NCBI RefSeq assembly: GCF_000355765.4
Contig: NZ_CP021106.3
Location: forward strand, 1,087,137-1,151,136
DNA length: 64,000 bases
DNA from: Nitrosospira lacus
GTDB lineage: Bacteria > Pseudomonadota > Gammaproteobacteria > Burkholderiales > Nitrosomonadaceae
Direction: 5' to 3'
In this document: positions 36,552-44,184 of the stretch, one piece after another
How the letters are laid out: each line of letters opens with the position of its first letter
Position numbering within the stretch: the first letter of the stretch is position 1
Program-made: the position numbers and the translations under genes
Notes under the pieces: model-generated
What the model saw: the letters and a program-made list of their open reading frames with translations, nothing else
Database searches by the model: none
What the model was told of the DNA's origin: nothing

Positions 36552-36944
36552 TTATCGTTTGGAAAATTGTTTACGCCGGCGTGCTTTGCGTAGCCCTACT
36601 TTCTTCCGCTCTACTTCGCGCGCGTCGCGCGTTACCAGTCCGGCATTACTCAATACGGGTTTAAGCGTGGCATCAAAGTCAATCAAGGCGCGGGTAATGC
36701 CGTGGCGTACCGCACCCGCCTGCCCCGATTCGCCGCCCCCGTGGATGTTGACCACGATGTCGAAGCTTGTGAGATTTCCGGTTAACTCAAGCGGCTGACG
36801 AACCACCATGCGGCCGGTTTCACGGGAGAAGAATTCGTCGACGGGACGGTCATTGACTGTAATCAATCCCTTGCCCGGCTTGATGAATACTCGCGCCACC
36901 GCGCTTTTACGACGGCCGGTACCATAGTTATACGTTGTTCCCAT
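36552..36944 (-). CDS. rpsI: 30S ribosomal protein S9
   Basis: 130 aa. The N-terminal [16 protein letters not shown] and the C-terminal basic tail ending [11 protein letters not shown] are the family hallmarks; the terminal KR contacts P-site tRNA. It lies 3 bp after rplM in the invariant L13-S9 operon, followed by a strong terminator. Confidence 0.98.
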   Translation of the reverse strand: MGTTYNYGTGRRKSAVARVFIKPGKGLITVNDRPVDEFFSRETGRMVVRQPLELTGNLTSFDIVVNIHGGGESGQAGAVRHGITRALIDFDATLKPVLSNAGLVTRDAREVERKKVGLRKARRRKQFSKR

Positions 36945-36947
36945 AAT

Positions 36948-37382
36948 TTAAGCCCTGACTTCGAGTTGTCGCGGTTGTTGCGCCGCGTGCGGATGCGTGG
37001 CACCAGCATAGATTTTAAGTTTCTTTAACATGGCATAGCCGAGCGGACCCTTTGGCAGCATGCCTTTTACCGCCTTTTCCAGAGGGCGTCCGGGAAAGCG
37101 TGCGTGCATTTTGGCGAAACTGGTTTCGTAAATACCACCGGGGTAGCCACTATGGCGGTAATAAGTTTTATCTTCCATCTTATTTCCGGTGACACGCAGC
37201 TTATCGACATTGATAACAATGATAAAATCGCCGGTGTCCACATGAGGCGTGAAGATGGGTTTATGTTTACCCCGCAGCCGATGGGCGATTTCCGCAGCGA
37301 GGCGCCCGAGCACCTTGTCCGCCGCGTCGATCACGAACCAGTCGTGGATTACTTCATGTGGTTTGGCTGAAAAGGTTTTCAC
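36948..37382 (-). CDS. rplM: 50S ribosomal protein L13
   Basis: 144 aa, normal length. The sequence has the motifs [17 protein letters not shown] and [18 protein letters not shown]. It is an early-assembling 23S rRNA-binding protein. The gene is transcribed from a near-consensus promoter 36 bp upstream of the ATG, with rpsI as the second gene. Confidence 0.98.
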   Translation of the reverse strand: MKTFSAKPHEVIHDWFVIDAADKVLGRLAAEIAHRLRGKHKPIFTPHVDTGDFIIVINVDKLRVTGNKMEDKTYYRHSGYPGGIYETSFAKMHARFPGRPLEKAVKGMLPKGPLGYAMLKKLKIYAGATHPHAAQQPRQLEVRA

Positions 37383-37758
37383 TACGCCCGCCTTTGCTTA
37401 TTTCAATAAAGCCGCGAATTTTATGCCAGACCCGGCCGAATGTCAAACTGGCCTTTCGCTAATGGATTCCGGGAAAAGAATATGTCACCGCCGCCGGCAC
37501 CTCGTCCGCGCAGCGGTTTTCGCCAGTACCCATCATACCTGCCGCAAGTTGCGGCACATTTTGTCCGGATACCGCGTCATTTTATCCGGGCATTTTTCTG
37601 TGTTACCCGCTTCTATGGCGGCCCGGAGGCATGAATGTTTATCTATTCCCACCAAAATTTTTGGGAAAACAGGTATCATGTTAAAAGAATAATGCCGTAA
37701 AAATCGGCATGAAAAATTCGGTAACATCCTATTATCTTATTGTCCGAGGAGCGTTTGT
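37383..37758. other. 376 bp interval between divergent rplM and phosphoribulokinase genes
   Basis: Contains the rplM promoter on the minus strand. Near the kinase gene there is a small inverted repeat (ATGCCG, 7-base loop, CGGCAT, 37692-37710) 48 bp upstream of the start, which could be an operator or hairpin. A GAGGAG ribosome-binding site precedes the kinase ATG. No clear CbbR box was recognised. Confidence 0.45.
37418..37446 (-). promoter_or_regulatory. Near-consensus sigma-70 promoter of rplM-rpsI
   Basis: Minus strand: -35 TTGACA (37446-37441), 17-base spacer, -10 TAAAAT (37423-37418). It is the best promoter match I found in the window, and its position 36 bp before the rplM start fits ribosomal-protein expression. 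Confidence 0.85.
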
Positions 37759-38631
37759 ATGTCACAAAAACACCCTGTTATCGCCGTTACTGGATCATCA
37801 GGTGCCGGTACATCGACAGTCAAAAATAGTTTCGAGCATATTTTTCGTCGCGAGAAACTGACTGCTGCGGTGGTAGAGGGCGACAGTTTTCATCGTTATG
37901 ATCGTGATGCAATGAAGGCAGCCGTCGCGGAATCGGAAAAGGACGGTGGTCATCCCATCAGTCATTTCGGTCCCGAGGCCAATGAGTTCGAGAAGCTGGA
38001 GGCGCTATTCAAAGAATATGGCGAGAGTGGCAGCGGCAGTACGCGCCTGTATCTGCACAATGATGAAGAAGCCGCGCCTTATCGGCAGAAGGCCGGGACA
38101 TTTACTCCATGGTCATCCATAAAGCCCGGTTCCGATATGCTGTTTTATGAGGGCTTGCATGGCGGCGTAAAAACCGATACCGCCGATGCGGCGAAGTATG
38201 TGGATTTACTGGTGGGAGTCGTACCTATTGTCAATCTGGAATGGATCCAGAAAATCCATCGCGACATGAATGCGCGCGGTTATTCGGCGGAGGCGGTGAC
38301 TCATACCATTCTCCGCCGTATGCACGATTATGTGCATTACATTACTCCGCAATTTTCACGAACCCATATCAATTTTCAGCGGGTCCCGACAGTGGATACA
38401 TCCAATCCTTTTATTGCGCGGGATATCCCGGCCCTGGATGAAAGTTTTGTCGTGATCCGCTTCCGCGATCCCAAGAACGTCGATTTTCCTTACCTTCTTG
38501 CCATGATTCATGATTCGTTCATGTCACGTCCGAATACAATTGTCGTCCCGGGCGGGAAAATGGGATTGGCCATAGAATTGATACTGACACCGCTGATTCT
38601 GGATCTTGTAGCGAAAAGCCGGAGCAAATAA
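37759..38631 (+). CDS. prk: Phosphoribulokinase (Calvin cycle)
   Basis: 290 aa, the length of proteobacterial octameric PRK. The P-loop is GSSGAGTST (12-20), the Asp/Glu-rich substrate site includes VVEGDSFHRYDRD, and the FYEGLHGG region follows. It phosphorylates ribulose 5-phosphate to the RubisCO substrate, so the organism very likely fixes CO2. The gene is solitary: no cbbLS, cbbR or cbbFGAT genes adjoin it. A solitary prk agrees with the scattered Calvin genes of ammonia-oxidising betaproteobacteria, which is an inference from general knowledge. Confidence 0.95.
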   Translation: MSQKHPVIAVTGSSGAGTSTVKNSFEHIFRREKLTAAVVEGDSFHRYDRDAMKAAVAESEKDGGHPISHFGPEANEFEKLEALFKEYGESGSGSTRLYLHNDEEAAPYRQKAGTFTPWSSIKPGSDMLFYEGLHGGVKTDTADAAKYVDLLVGVVPIVNLEWIQKIHRDMNARGYSAEAVTHTILRRMHDYVHYITPQFSRTHINFQRVPTVDTSNPFIARDIPALDESFVVIRFRDPKNVDFPYLLAMIHDSFMSRPNTIVVPGGKMGLAIELILTPLILDLVAKSRSK

Positions 38632-38844
38632 TCCAGCAGCCGTTGCCGATAAGGGTATTTTTTTATTTGAAGAGAGGGGGCGATCCGCATCGCCGATCGC
38701 CTCCTCGGGCTGTTCTACTCCCTCCACTCCACGCCACGTGAACTTCACCCGAAATTCAGTATTTATTTGCCCTTCTTCCTTCTATACGGCTTGATGAAGC
38801 TCAAATAATTGCGGTGATATTTAAGTGGAAATAGTTTCCCTCCA

Positions 38845-41097
38845 ATGTCTGCACTAATTTCAGAATTAAATCCTGAACAGCTTGAAGCCGTTACTTTGCC
38901 GCACCAGTCAGCGCTGGTGCTGGCCGGCGCAGGCAGCGGCAAGACGCGCGTACTCACTACCCGTATTGCGTATTTGATCCAGTCTGGTCAAGTCAGTCCT
39001 CACGGCATACTAGCTGTCACTTTCACGAATAAGGCGGCGAAGGAAATGCTTGTCCGCATTGCTTCCATGCTGCCGATCGATACCCGTGGCATGTGGGTAG
39101 GAACGTTCCACGGCCTGTGCAACCGCATGCTGCGCGCCCACCATCAGGATGCCGGGTTGCCGCAGGCTTTTCAGATTCTGGATTCCGCCGATCAGCTGGC
39201 GGTGATCAAGCGTTTGCTGAAGGCTCTGGGCGCGGACGACGAAAAGTTTCCCCCCCGCCAGGTGCAATGGTTTATCAATAATGCCAAGGAAGAAGGGCTC
39301 AGAGCCTCGCAGGTCGAAACTTACGACGATTTCGCACGCAAGATGGTGGAGTTTTATCGTTTCTACGAGCAGCAGTGCAATAAGGAAGGCGTGGTGGATT
39401 TTGCTGAACTACTGCTTCGAAGTTATGAGCTGCTGACACGCAACGAGCATTTGCGCGAGCACTATCGTGGCCGCTTTGATCATGTTCTCGTGGATGAATT
39501 TCAGGATACCAACCGCTTGCAATACAAGTGGCTGAAGCTGCTCGCCGGCAACCGGGCCGCGGTATTTGCGGTTGGCGATGATGATCAGAGCATTTATGCG
39601 TTCCGTGGCGCGAACACCGGTAATATGAAAGATTTCGAGAAAGATTTCCGTATCTCTAAAATCATCAAGCTGGAGCAGAACTATCGCTCGCATGGCAACA
39701 TTCTGGATGCGGCCAACACGCTGATACGCAACAATAGCGGCCGACTCGGCAAAAATCTCTGGACATCGGAGGGCCATGGCGAACCAATACGCGTGTATAA
39801 CGCTCCGACCGACTTTGACGAGGCTTCCTTCATCGTGGAGGAGGTGAAGTCGCTACGCGCCGAAGGCGTCGTCCTATCGCAGATAGCCTTGCTGTACCGT
39901 TCCAATGCACAGTCGCGCGTGCTGGAGCATGCTTTGTTCAATGCTTCACTGCCGTATCGGGTATATGGCGGCATGCGTTTCTTCGAACGCCAGGAAATCA
40001 AGCATGCCCTAGCATATCTGCGCCTGATAGCAAATCCCGAGGATGATAACGCACTGCTCAGGATTATCAATTTTCCCGTACGCGGGATCGGCATGCGCAG
40101 CGTGGAGCAGCTGCAGGACGAGGCCGGGCGGCAGGGCGGCAGTTTGTGGGCGGCAATGGGGCACAAGTATAGAGGTGATGCGGCCTTCGGCCCGAATTCG
40201 GGAGATAAAGCGCAGGTCAGGCTTGAGAGTAAACCGTGGCTGGACAAGCCAAAGAAAGGAGTTGAGGGTTTTGTTGCGCTGATCGAGTCGATGCGTCAGG
40301 TTTGCGAAAAATTGCCATTACCGGAAGTCGTCGAACATATGCTGGAGCATAGTAGATTGGCGGCATATTATCGCGCTGAGCGCGAGGGAGCGGACCGCCT
40401 GGAGAATCTGAACGAGTTAATCAATGCCGCCACCAGCTTCGTGCATGAAGCCGAGGATGACAGCCTCACGGCATTTCTGAGTCATGCATCGCTGGAAGCG
40501 GGCGAGCATCAGGCTGGTGGCGGTCAGGAAGCGCTGCAGTTGATGACGGTGCACTCCGCCAAGGGACTTGAATTTCACAGTGTATTTCTGAGCGGATTGG
40601 AAGAAGGTTTGTTTCCCCACGATAATAGCCGCAACGAAGTGGGGGGCGTGGAAGAGGAAAGGCGCTTGATGTATGTAGCAGTTACCCGGGCACGACGGCG
40701 CTTGTATCTGAGTTTTGCCCAAAGCCGCATGTTGCATGGGCAGACCCGCTATAACATCCCCTCTCGTTTTCTGCACGAAATTCCGGATAGTTTGCTCAAG
40801 TGGCTGCAACCCGTGCAAAAGGTGGCGATCAGGAATGAAGACTGGGGAACCGGAAGGAAAGGGTCAGGCCGGGTAATCCATGAGCCTGGTCATGGCGTTC
40901 CTGCTCGCCCAGCGGATATTCGAGATTCGGCGGCATCGCAATGGCGCATAGGACAGAATGTGACTCACGCCAGGTTTGGCGCGGGAGTGATAGTCAACTG
41001 CGAAGGTCACGGTGCGGATTCCCGTGTTGAGGTCAGGTTCGGCCGCACCGGCACGAAGTGGTTATTGCTCGAATATGCCAAACTGACACCTGCCTGA
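38845..41097 (+). CDS. uvrD: DNA helicase II (UvrD)
   Basis: 750 aa SF1A helicase. Motifs in order: Walker A AGAGSGKT (residues ~27-34), motif II DEFQDTN (~217), motif III GDDDQSIYAFRGA, motif IV LEQNYRS, motif V TVHSAKGLEF and motif VI VAVTRARRRL. The C-terminal ~50 residues (from about 690) form a Tudor-like domain ending EVRFGRTGTKWLLLEYAKL, which binds RNA polymerase in UvrD/PcrA. Between about 425 and 475 is a long polar stretch in the 2B/1B region. The protein unwinds DNA 3' to 5' in nucleotide-excision and mismatch repair. UvrD rather than Rep, because of the C-terminal domain. Confidence 0.93.
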   Translation: MSALISELNPEQLEAVTLPHQSALVLAGAGSGKTRVLTTRIAYLIQSGQVSPHGILAVTFTNKAAKEMLVRIASMLPIDTRGMWVGTFHGLCNRMLRAHHQDAGLPQAFQILDSADQLAVIKRLLKALGADDEKFPPRQVQWFINNAKEEGLRASQVETYDDFARKMVEFYRFYEQQCNKEGVVDFAELLLRSYELLTRNEHLREHYRGRFDHVLVDEFQDTNRLQYKWLKLLAGNRAAVFAVGDDDQSIYAFRGANTGNMKDFEKDFRISKIIKLEQNYRSHGNILDAANTLIRNNSGRLGKNLWTSEGHGEPIRVYNAPTDFDEASFIVEEVKSLRAEGVVLSQIALLYRSNAQSRVLEHALFNASLPYRVYGGMRFFERQEIKHALAYLRLIANPEDDNALLRIINFPVRGIGMRSVEQLQDEAGRQGGSLWAAMGHKYRGDAAFGPNSGDKAQVRLESKPWLDKPKKGVEGFVALIESMRQVCEKLPLPEVVEHMLEHSRLAAYYRAEREGADRLENLNELINAATSFVHEAEDDSLTAFLSHASLEAGEHQAGGGQEALQLMTVHSAKGLEFHSVFLSGLEEGLFPHDNSRNEVGGVEEERRLMYVAVTRARRRLYLSFAQSRMLHGQTRYNIPSRFLHEIPDSLLKWLQPVQKVAIRNEDWGTGRKGSGRVIHEPGHGVPARPADIRDSAASQWRIGQNVTHARFGAGVIVNCEGHGADSRVEVRFGRTGTKWLLLEYAKLTPA

Positions 41098-41105
41098 TTC
41101 AACGC

Positions 41106-41828
41106 TCAGGCTAATGCGGCCGTATCTGCAAAAATATCCCTGTAGCTTGCGTAGATAGAGGCAAACAGGGTCGGCACCAGTATAAACAATCCCAGACCAT
41201 AGGGCATCGCGGCGAGTATCACCAGCACCACCAGCGTAATGCCATAGACCTGGAACGCTATGATGTTCTTCAGGCAGGCAAGAAAACTTACCCGCATTGC
41301 ATCTATCGCGGCCATGCCCTTGAATACCACCAGCAAAGGTGCGAACCAGGTAGCCATCATCAGCGGAATGGAAAGCGTCAGTCCTACCAGCGAGGCGGAC
41401 AGCATATCGCCGGAGACATTTTTCAGCTCATTTTCGTCAACCCGTTTTCCTTCTATCAGCAGATCCATCAATACATCGCCTCCGACAAGCATGAACACCC
41501 CGAGAATGAGCACCTGTCCTACCAGATAAATTCCTCCTATCGTGATCAGCGGTCCAGGGGTGTTTCTGAAACCTGCAAGCAAATGCGCAATCTCCAGTTT
41601 CTCGCCCTGTTCCAAGGCCCTGCATCCTATCATCAGCCCCGCTAGAAACACGGGTGAAAGAAGGGTGAAAATAAATTGCCCCGCCATTGGAATAAGCGAC
41701 AACGTGGCGGCGATAAGAAGCAAAGTGGCACACAGTAAAATCCACGTCAGCGGGATTTGGCGGAATATGTAAAAGCCGGTCACAATCCATTGCCACCCTT
41801 GTTTTGCATCGACCTGCCTGACTTCCAT
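41106..41828 (-). CDS. BPSS1780-family membrane protein
   Basis: 240 aa with about five to six membrane helices (near 25-45, 48-70, 95-115, 140-165, 190-235) and the opening VDAKQGWQWIVTGFYIFRQ seen in the BPSS1780 family of betaproteobacteria. The function is unknown. It ends 8 bp from the uvrD stop on the opposite strand and lies just downstream of thrB, with a 58 bp gap. The ATG at 41828 has GGAGAT upstream. Confidence 0.82.
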   Translation of the reverse strand: MEVRQVDAKQGWQWIVTGFYIFRQIPLTWILLCATLLLIAATLSLIPMAGQFIFTLLSPVFLAGLMIGCRALEQGEKLEIAHLLAGFRNTPGPLITIGGIYLVGQVLILGVFMLVGGDVLMDLLIEGKRVDENELKNVSGDMLSASLVGLTLSIPLMMATWFAPLLVVFKGMAAIDAMRVSFLACLKNIIAFQVYGITLVVLVILAAMPYGLGLFILVPTLFASIYASYRDIFADTAALA

Positions 41829-41886
41829 TTTCTTTATCTCCGGTAGAGTAGCGCCTGCTGTCCAATCCTGGCGTGCGGTTTACCGC

Positions 41887-42837
41887 TTACACCCAAACTT
41901 GTGCCAGTCTTGCGTGGGATGCCGCGTGGTTCTTCAATATGCGCATAAAGTGAGCGGGGTTCTTGGCATGAGTGAGTTCTCCCATGCGCGGCAAGTGATA
42001 ATCGTGCAGCCGGGATAGCCAGAAGCGCAGAGCCCCGGCTCGCAGCATTATCGGCCAGGCGCCCCTCTCGATAGCGGTAAGCGGGCGGATCCGGTGATAG
42101 GCCTCGAGTAGCGACAGCGCACGTTTTACATCCAACTCGCTATCTTCACGCAGACACCAGTCATTGGCCGTAATGGCAATATCGTACAGCAACACATCAT
42201 TGCAGGCGAAGTAGAAATCGATCACTCCCCCTATCGTATCGCCGGTGAATAGTACATTGTCGCGAAATAGATCCGCATGAATCACGCCGCACGGCAGATC
42301 ATCGAAATGATACAGCGACTGAAAATGCAGTTCCTTTTCCAGAATCGTTATTTCTTCCGCCGTAAGAAACGGGATGACACTGGGGGCAGTGGCTTTGCAC
42401 CATTCGGGACCTCGCGGGTTCTCCATTTTTTCGGGATAGGACAGACCGCACAGATGCATGTTCGCAAGGAGTGCGCCGACTTCGGCACAATGCGCGAGAG
42501 TAGGATGTTCCTGTGATTTGCCGGGCAAGCAGGTAACGATGCTCGCTGGTTTATGATTAAGCTCGCCAAGAAACCCGTGGTCAAGATTGGCTACCGGACA
42601 AGGACAAGGAATGCCGCGTTGCGACAAATATGCCATCAGATTCAGGTAGTACGGCAGATCGGACGAAGTCAGCTTTTCAAACAGGGTAAGAACATACCTC
42701 CCCTGGCTGGTGGTGACAAAGTAATTCGTATTTTCGATGCCGGAGGAGATGCCTTGCAGATTAGTCAGCGTGCCCAGCGGATAGTTTTTCAGCCATGCGG
42801 AAAGCTGCTGTTGGGTGACGGTAGTGAAGACGGACAT
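41887..42837 (-). CDS. thrB: Homoserine kinase (type II, ThrB)
   Basis: 316 aa. It belongs to the aminoglycoside-phosphotransferase-like homoserine kinase type used in beta- and some alphaproteobacteria, not the GHMP type. The catalytic loop is [15 protein letters not shown] and the metal-binding motif is [11 protein letters not shown]. It phosphorylates homoserine for threonine synthesis. thrB-DUF2782-polA is a conserved betaproteobacterial order, interrupted here by the repeat copy and the LOG-family gene. Confidence 0.93.
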   Translation of the reverse strand: MSVFTTVTQQQLSAWLKNYPLGTLTNLQGISSGIENTNYFVTTSQGRYVLTLFEKLTSSDLPYYLNLMAYLSQRGIPCPCPVANLDHGFLGELNHKPASIVTCLPGKSQEHPTLAHCAEVGALLANMHLCGLSYPEKMENPRGPEWCKATAPSVIPFLTAEEITILEKELHFQSLYHFDDLPCGVIHADLFRDNVLFTGDTIGGVIDFYFACNDVLLYDIAITANDWCLREDSELDVKRALSLLEAYHRIRPLTAIERGAWPIMLRAGALRFWLSRLHDYHLPRMGELTHAKNPAHFMRILKNHAASHARLAQVWV

Positions 42838-42908
42838 GAGCGAGAGGAAAAGGGGGGAGAAGAAGTCGTATAAGACTCTGCGATCTTCTTGTTCTTTACC
42901 GCTATTTT

Positions 42909-43027
42909 AACCTAAATCCGGCGGTCGGCCGCTTCATTTTTCAGTTCATTCATCAATTGGCCGTCATGATCCGCATGGATTTTGCGCATCCCTGCGTCCT
43001 GCCCAATCACCGGATTGGATTTAGAAT
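42909..43027 (+). repeat. MITE-like intergenic repeat, copy 6
   Basis: 119 bp. The left end is AACCTAAATCCGGCGGTC. The interior has CTTCATTTTTCAGTTCATT and GTCATGATCCGCATGGATTTT. The right end is CAATCACCGGATTGGATTTAG, the inverted end with a small insertion. It lies between thrB and the DUF2782 gene and overlaps the last codons of the latter (stop at 43021), so the element may have replaced the original gene end. Confidence 0.72.
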
Positions 43028-43383
43028 TGGCGCAGTATCCACATCGGAGGCCGGATATTCTGATCGAGCCCCCCGGAGCCGCCAGCGGAGAATGTCCCGT
43101 CCCCTTGGTTGTCGATCAGGTAATACGGCAGACCAATGCGGGGAGTCACTTTGATCATGTAGAGACGCCCATTGATACGATATTCCTCGATCTTATCCTC
43201 TCCGCGCCTGGTAATAGTAACTTGGGGTTCAAGCGCGGCATCATCCTGGTCGGCGCCCGGCGAAGGCAACGCTATTTCGGGCGGTTCCGGCACTTCAGGT
43301 ATCGGCCGCAAGTCTTTGGGTTTGGATTGCGCCGCCGCCGACAGGGCAGCGCTCAATAACACGACGAGAATTATTAGACGCAT
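43021..43383 (-). CDS. DUF2782 family exported protein
   Basis: 120 aa from the ATG at 43383, with AGGAGC upstream. The N-terminal MRLIILVVLLSAALSAAAQ is a signal peptide. A Pro-rich segment (about 25-45) follows, then the DUF2782 core with VTITRRGEDKIEEYRING and VTPRIGLPYYLID. The role is unknown; the gene is conserved beside polA and thrB in betaproteobacteria. Its last few residues (MWILRQF) are encoded within the right end of a repeat element. Confidence 0.85.
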   Translation of the reverse strand: MRLIILVVLLSAALSAAAQSKPKDLRPIPEVPEPPEIALPSPGADQDDAALEPQVTITRRGEDKIEEYRINGRLYMIKVTPRIGLPYYLIDNQGDGTFSAGGSGGLDQNIRPPMWILRQF

Positions 43384-43436
43384 GGCTGCTCCTGGCAGGG
43401 TCAACGCACCCATTCTATCTGAAAATGATACGGATT

Positions 43437-44165
43437 TTACAGATTGAGCTGAACTTCCCGTTCCGCTGCGGAAGGCTCGAAGCCGCTGGTTTCATAATAC
43501 CGGAATATCGCCTTGACCACTTCGCGGGGTTCATCGATCACCTGTATCAAATCCATATCCTCCGGGGCGATCATGCCTTCGGTTACCAGGGTATGCCGCA
43601 GCCAGTCGATCATCCCGCGCCAGAAGTCCGAGCAAACCAGAATAATCGGCATTTTCCGGGTCTTCCCGGTCTGAACCAGCGTGAGCGCTTCCATGAGTTC
43701 ATCCAGCGTGCCGAATCCACCCGGTAACACCACATAAGCCGTGGCAAACTTTACGAACATGTACTTGCGCGCAAAGAAATGACGGAAAGTCTGGCTGACG
43801 TCCTGGTAAATATTGCGATGTTGTTCGTGCGGGAGCTGGATATTCAGACCGATGCTCGGCGACGTGCCAAAATAAGCACCCTTGTTGGCTGCTTCCATGA
43901 TCCCCGGACCGCCTCCCGAAATAACGGAAAATCCGGCATCCGACAATTGCCGGGCAATCTGCTCGGTTAATATATAGTTGGGATGATCGGGAAGCGTACG
44001 TGCACTCCCGAAAATGCTGACCGCGGGCCGAATCGAATTCAAGCGCTCCGTGGCTTCGACAAATTCTGCCATAATGCCGAACACGCGCCAAGATTCCCTT
44101 GCCGACCAGGTTTTTTCCCGAAAATCATTTGTCATGGTACGGGCTAACTTGTCTTGCGTGCTCAT
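43437..44165 (-). CDS. LOG-family (TIGR00730) Rossmann-fold protein
   Basis: 242 aa. It carries the LOG/YgdH-type motif PGGFGTLDE (about residues 146-154) and the SGGGPGIMEAANKGA loop. Members hydrolyse nucleoside monophosphates at the N-glycosidic bond (cytokinin riboside 5'-monophosphate phosphoribohydrolase); older databases call them lysine decarboxylase. It is cytosolic. The ATG lies 19 bp from the polA start on the opposite strand, so the promoters must sit within one another's coding sequence. Confidence 0.92.
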   Translation of the reverse strand: MSTQDKLARTMTNDFREKTWSARESWRVFGIMAEFVEATERLNSIRPAVSIFGSARTLPDHPNYILTEQIARQLSDAGFSVISGGGPGIMEAANKGAYFGTSPSIGLNIQLPHEQHRNIYQDVSQTFRHFFARKYMFVKFATAYVVLPGGFGTLDELMEALTLVQTGKTRKMPIILVCSDFWRGMIDWLRHTLVTEGMIAPEDMDLIQVIDEPREVVKAIFRYYETSGFEPSAAEREVQLNL

Positions 44166-44184
44166 TGGAAACCTTTGGAGTTAA

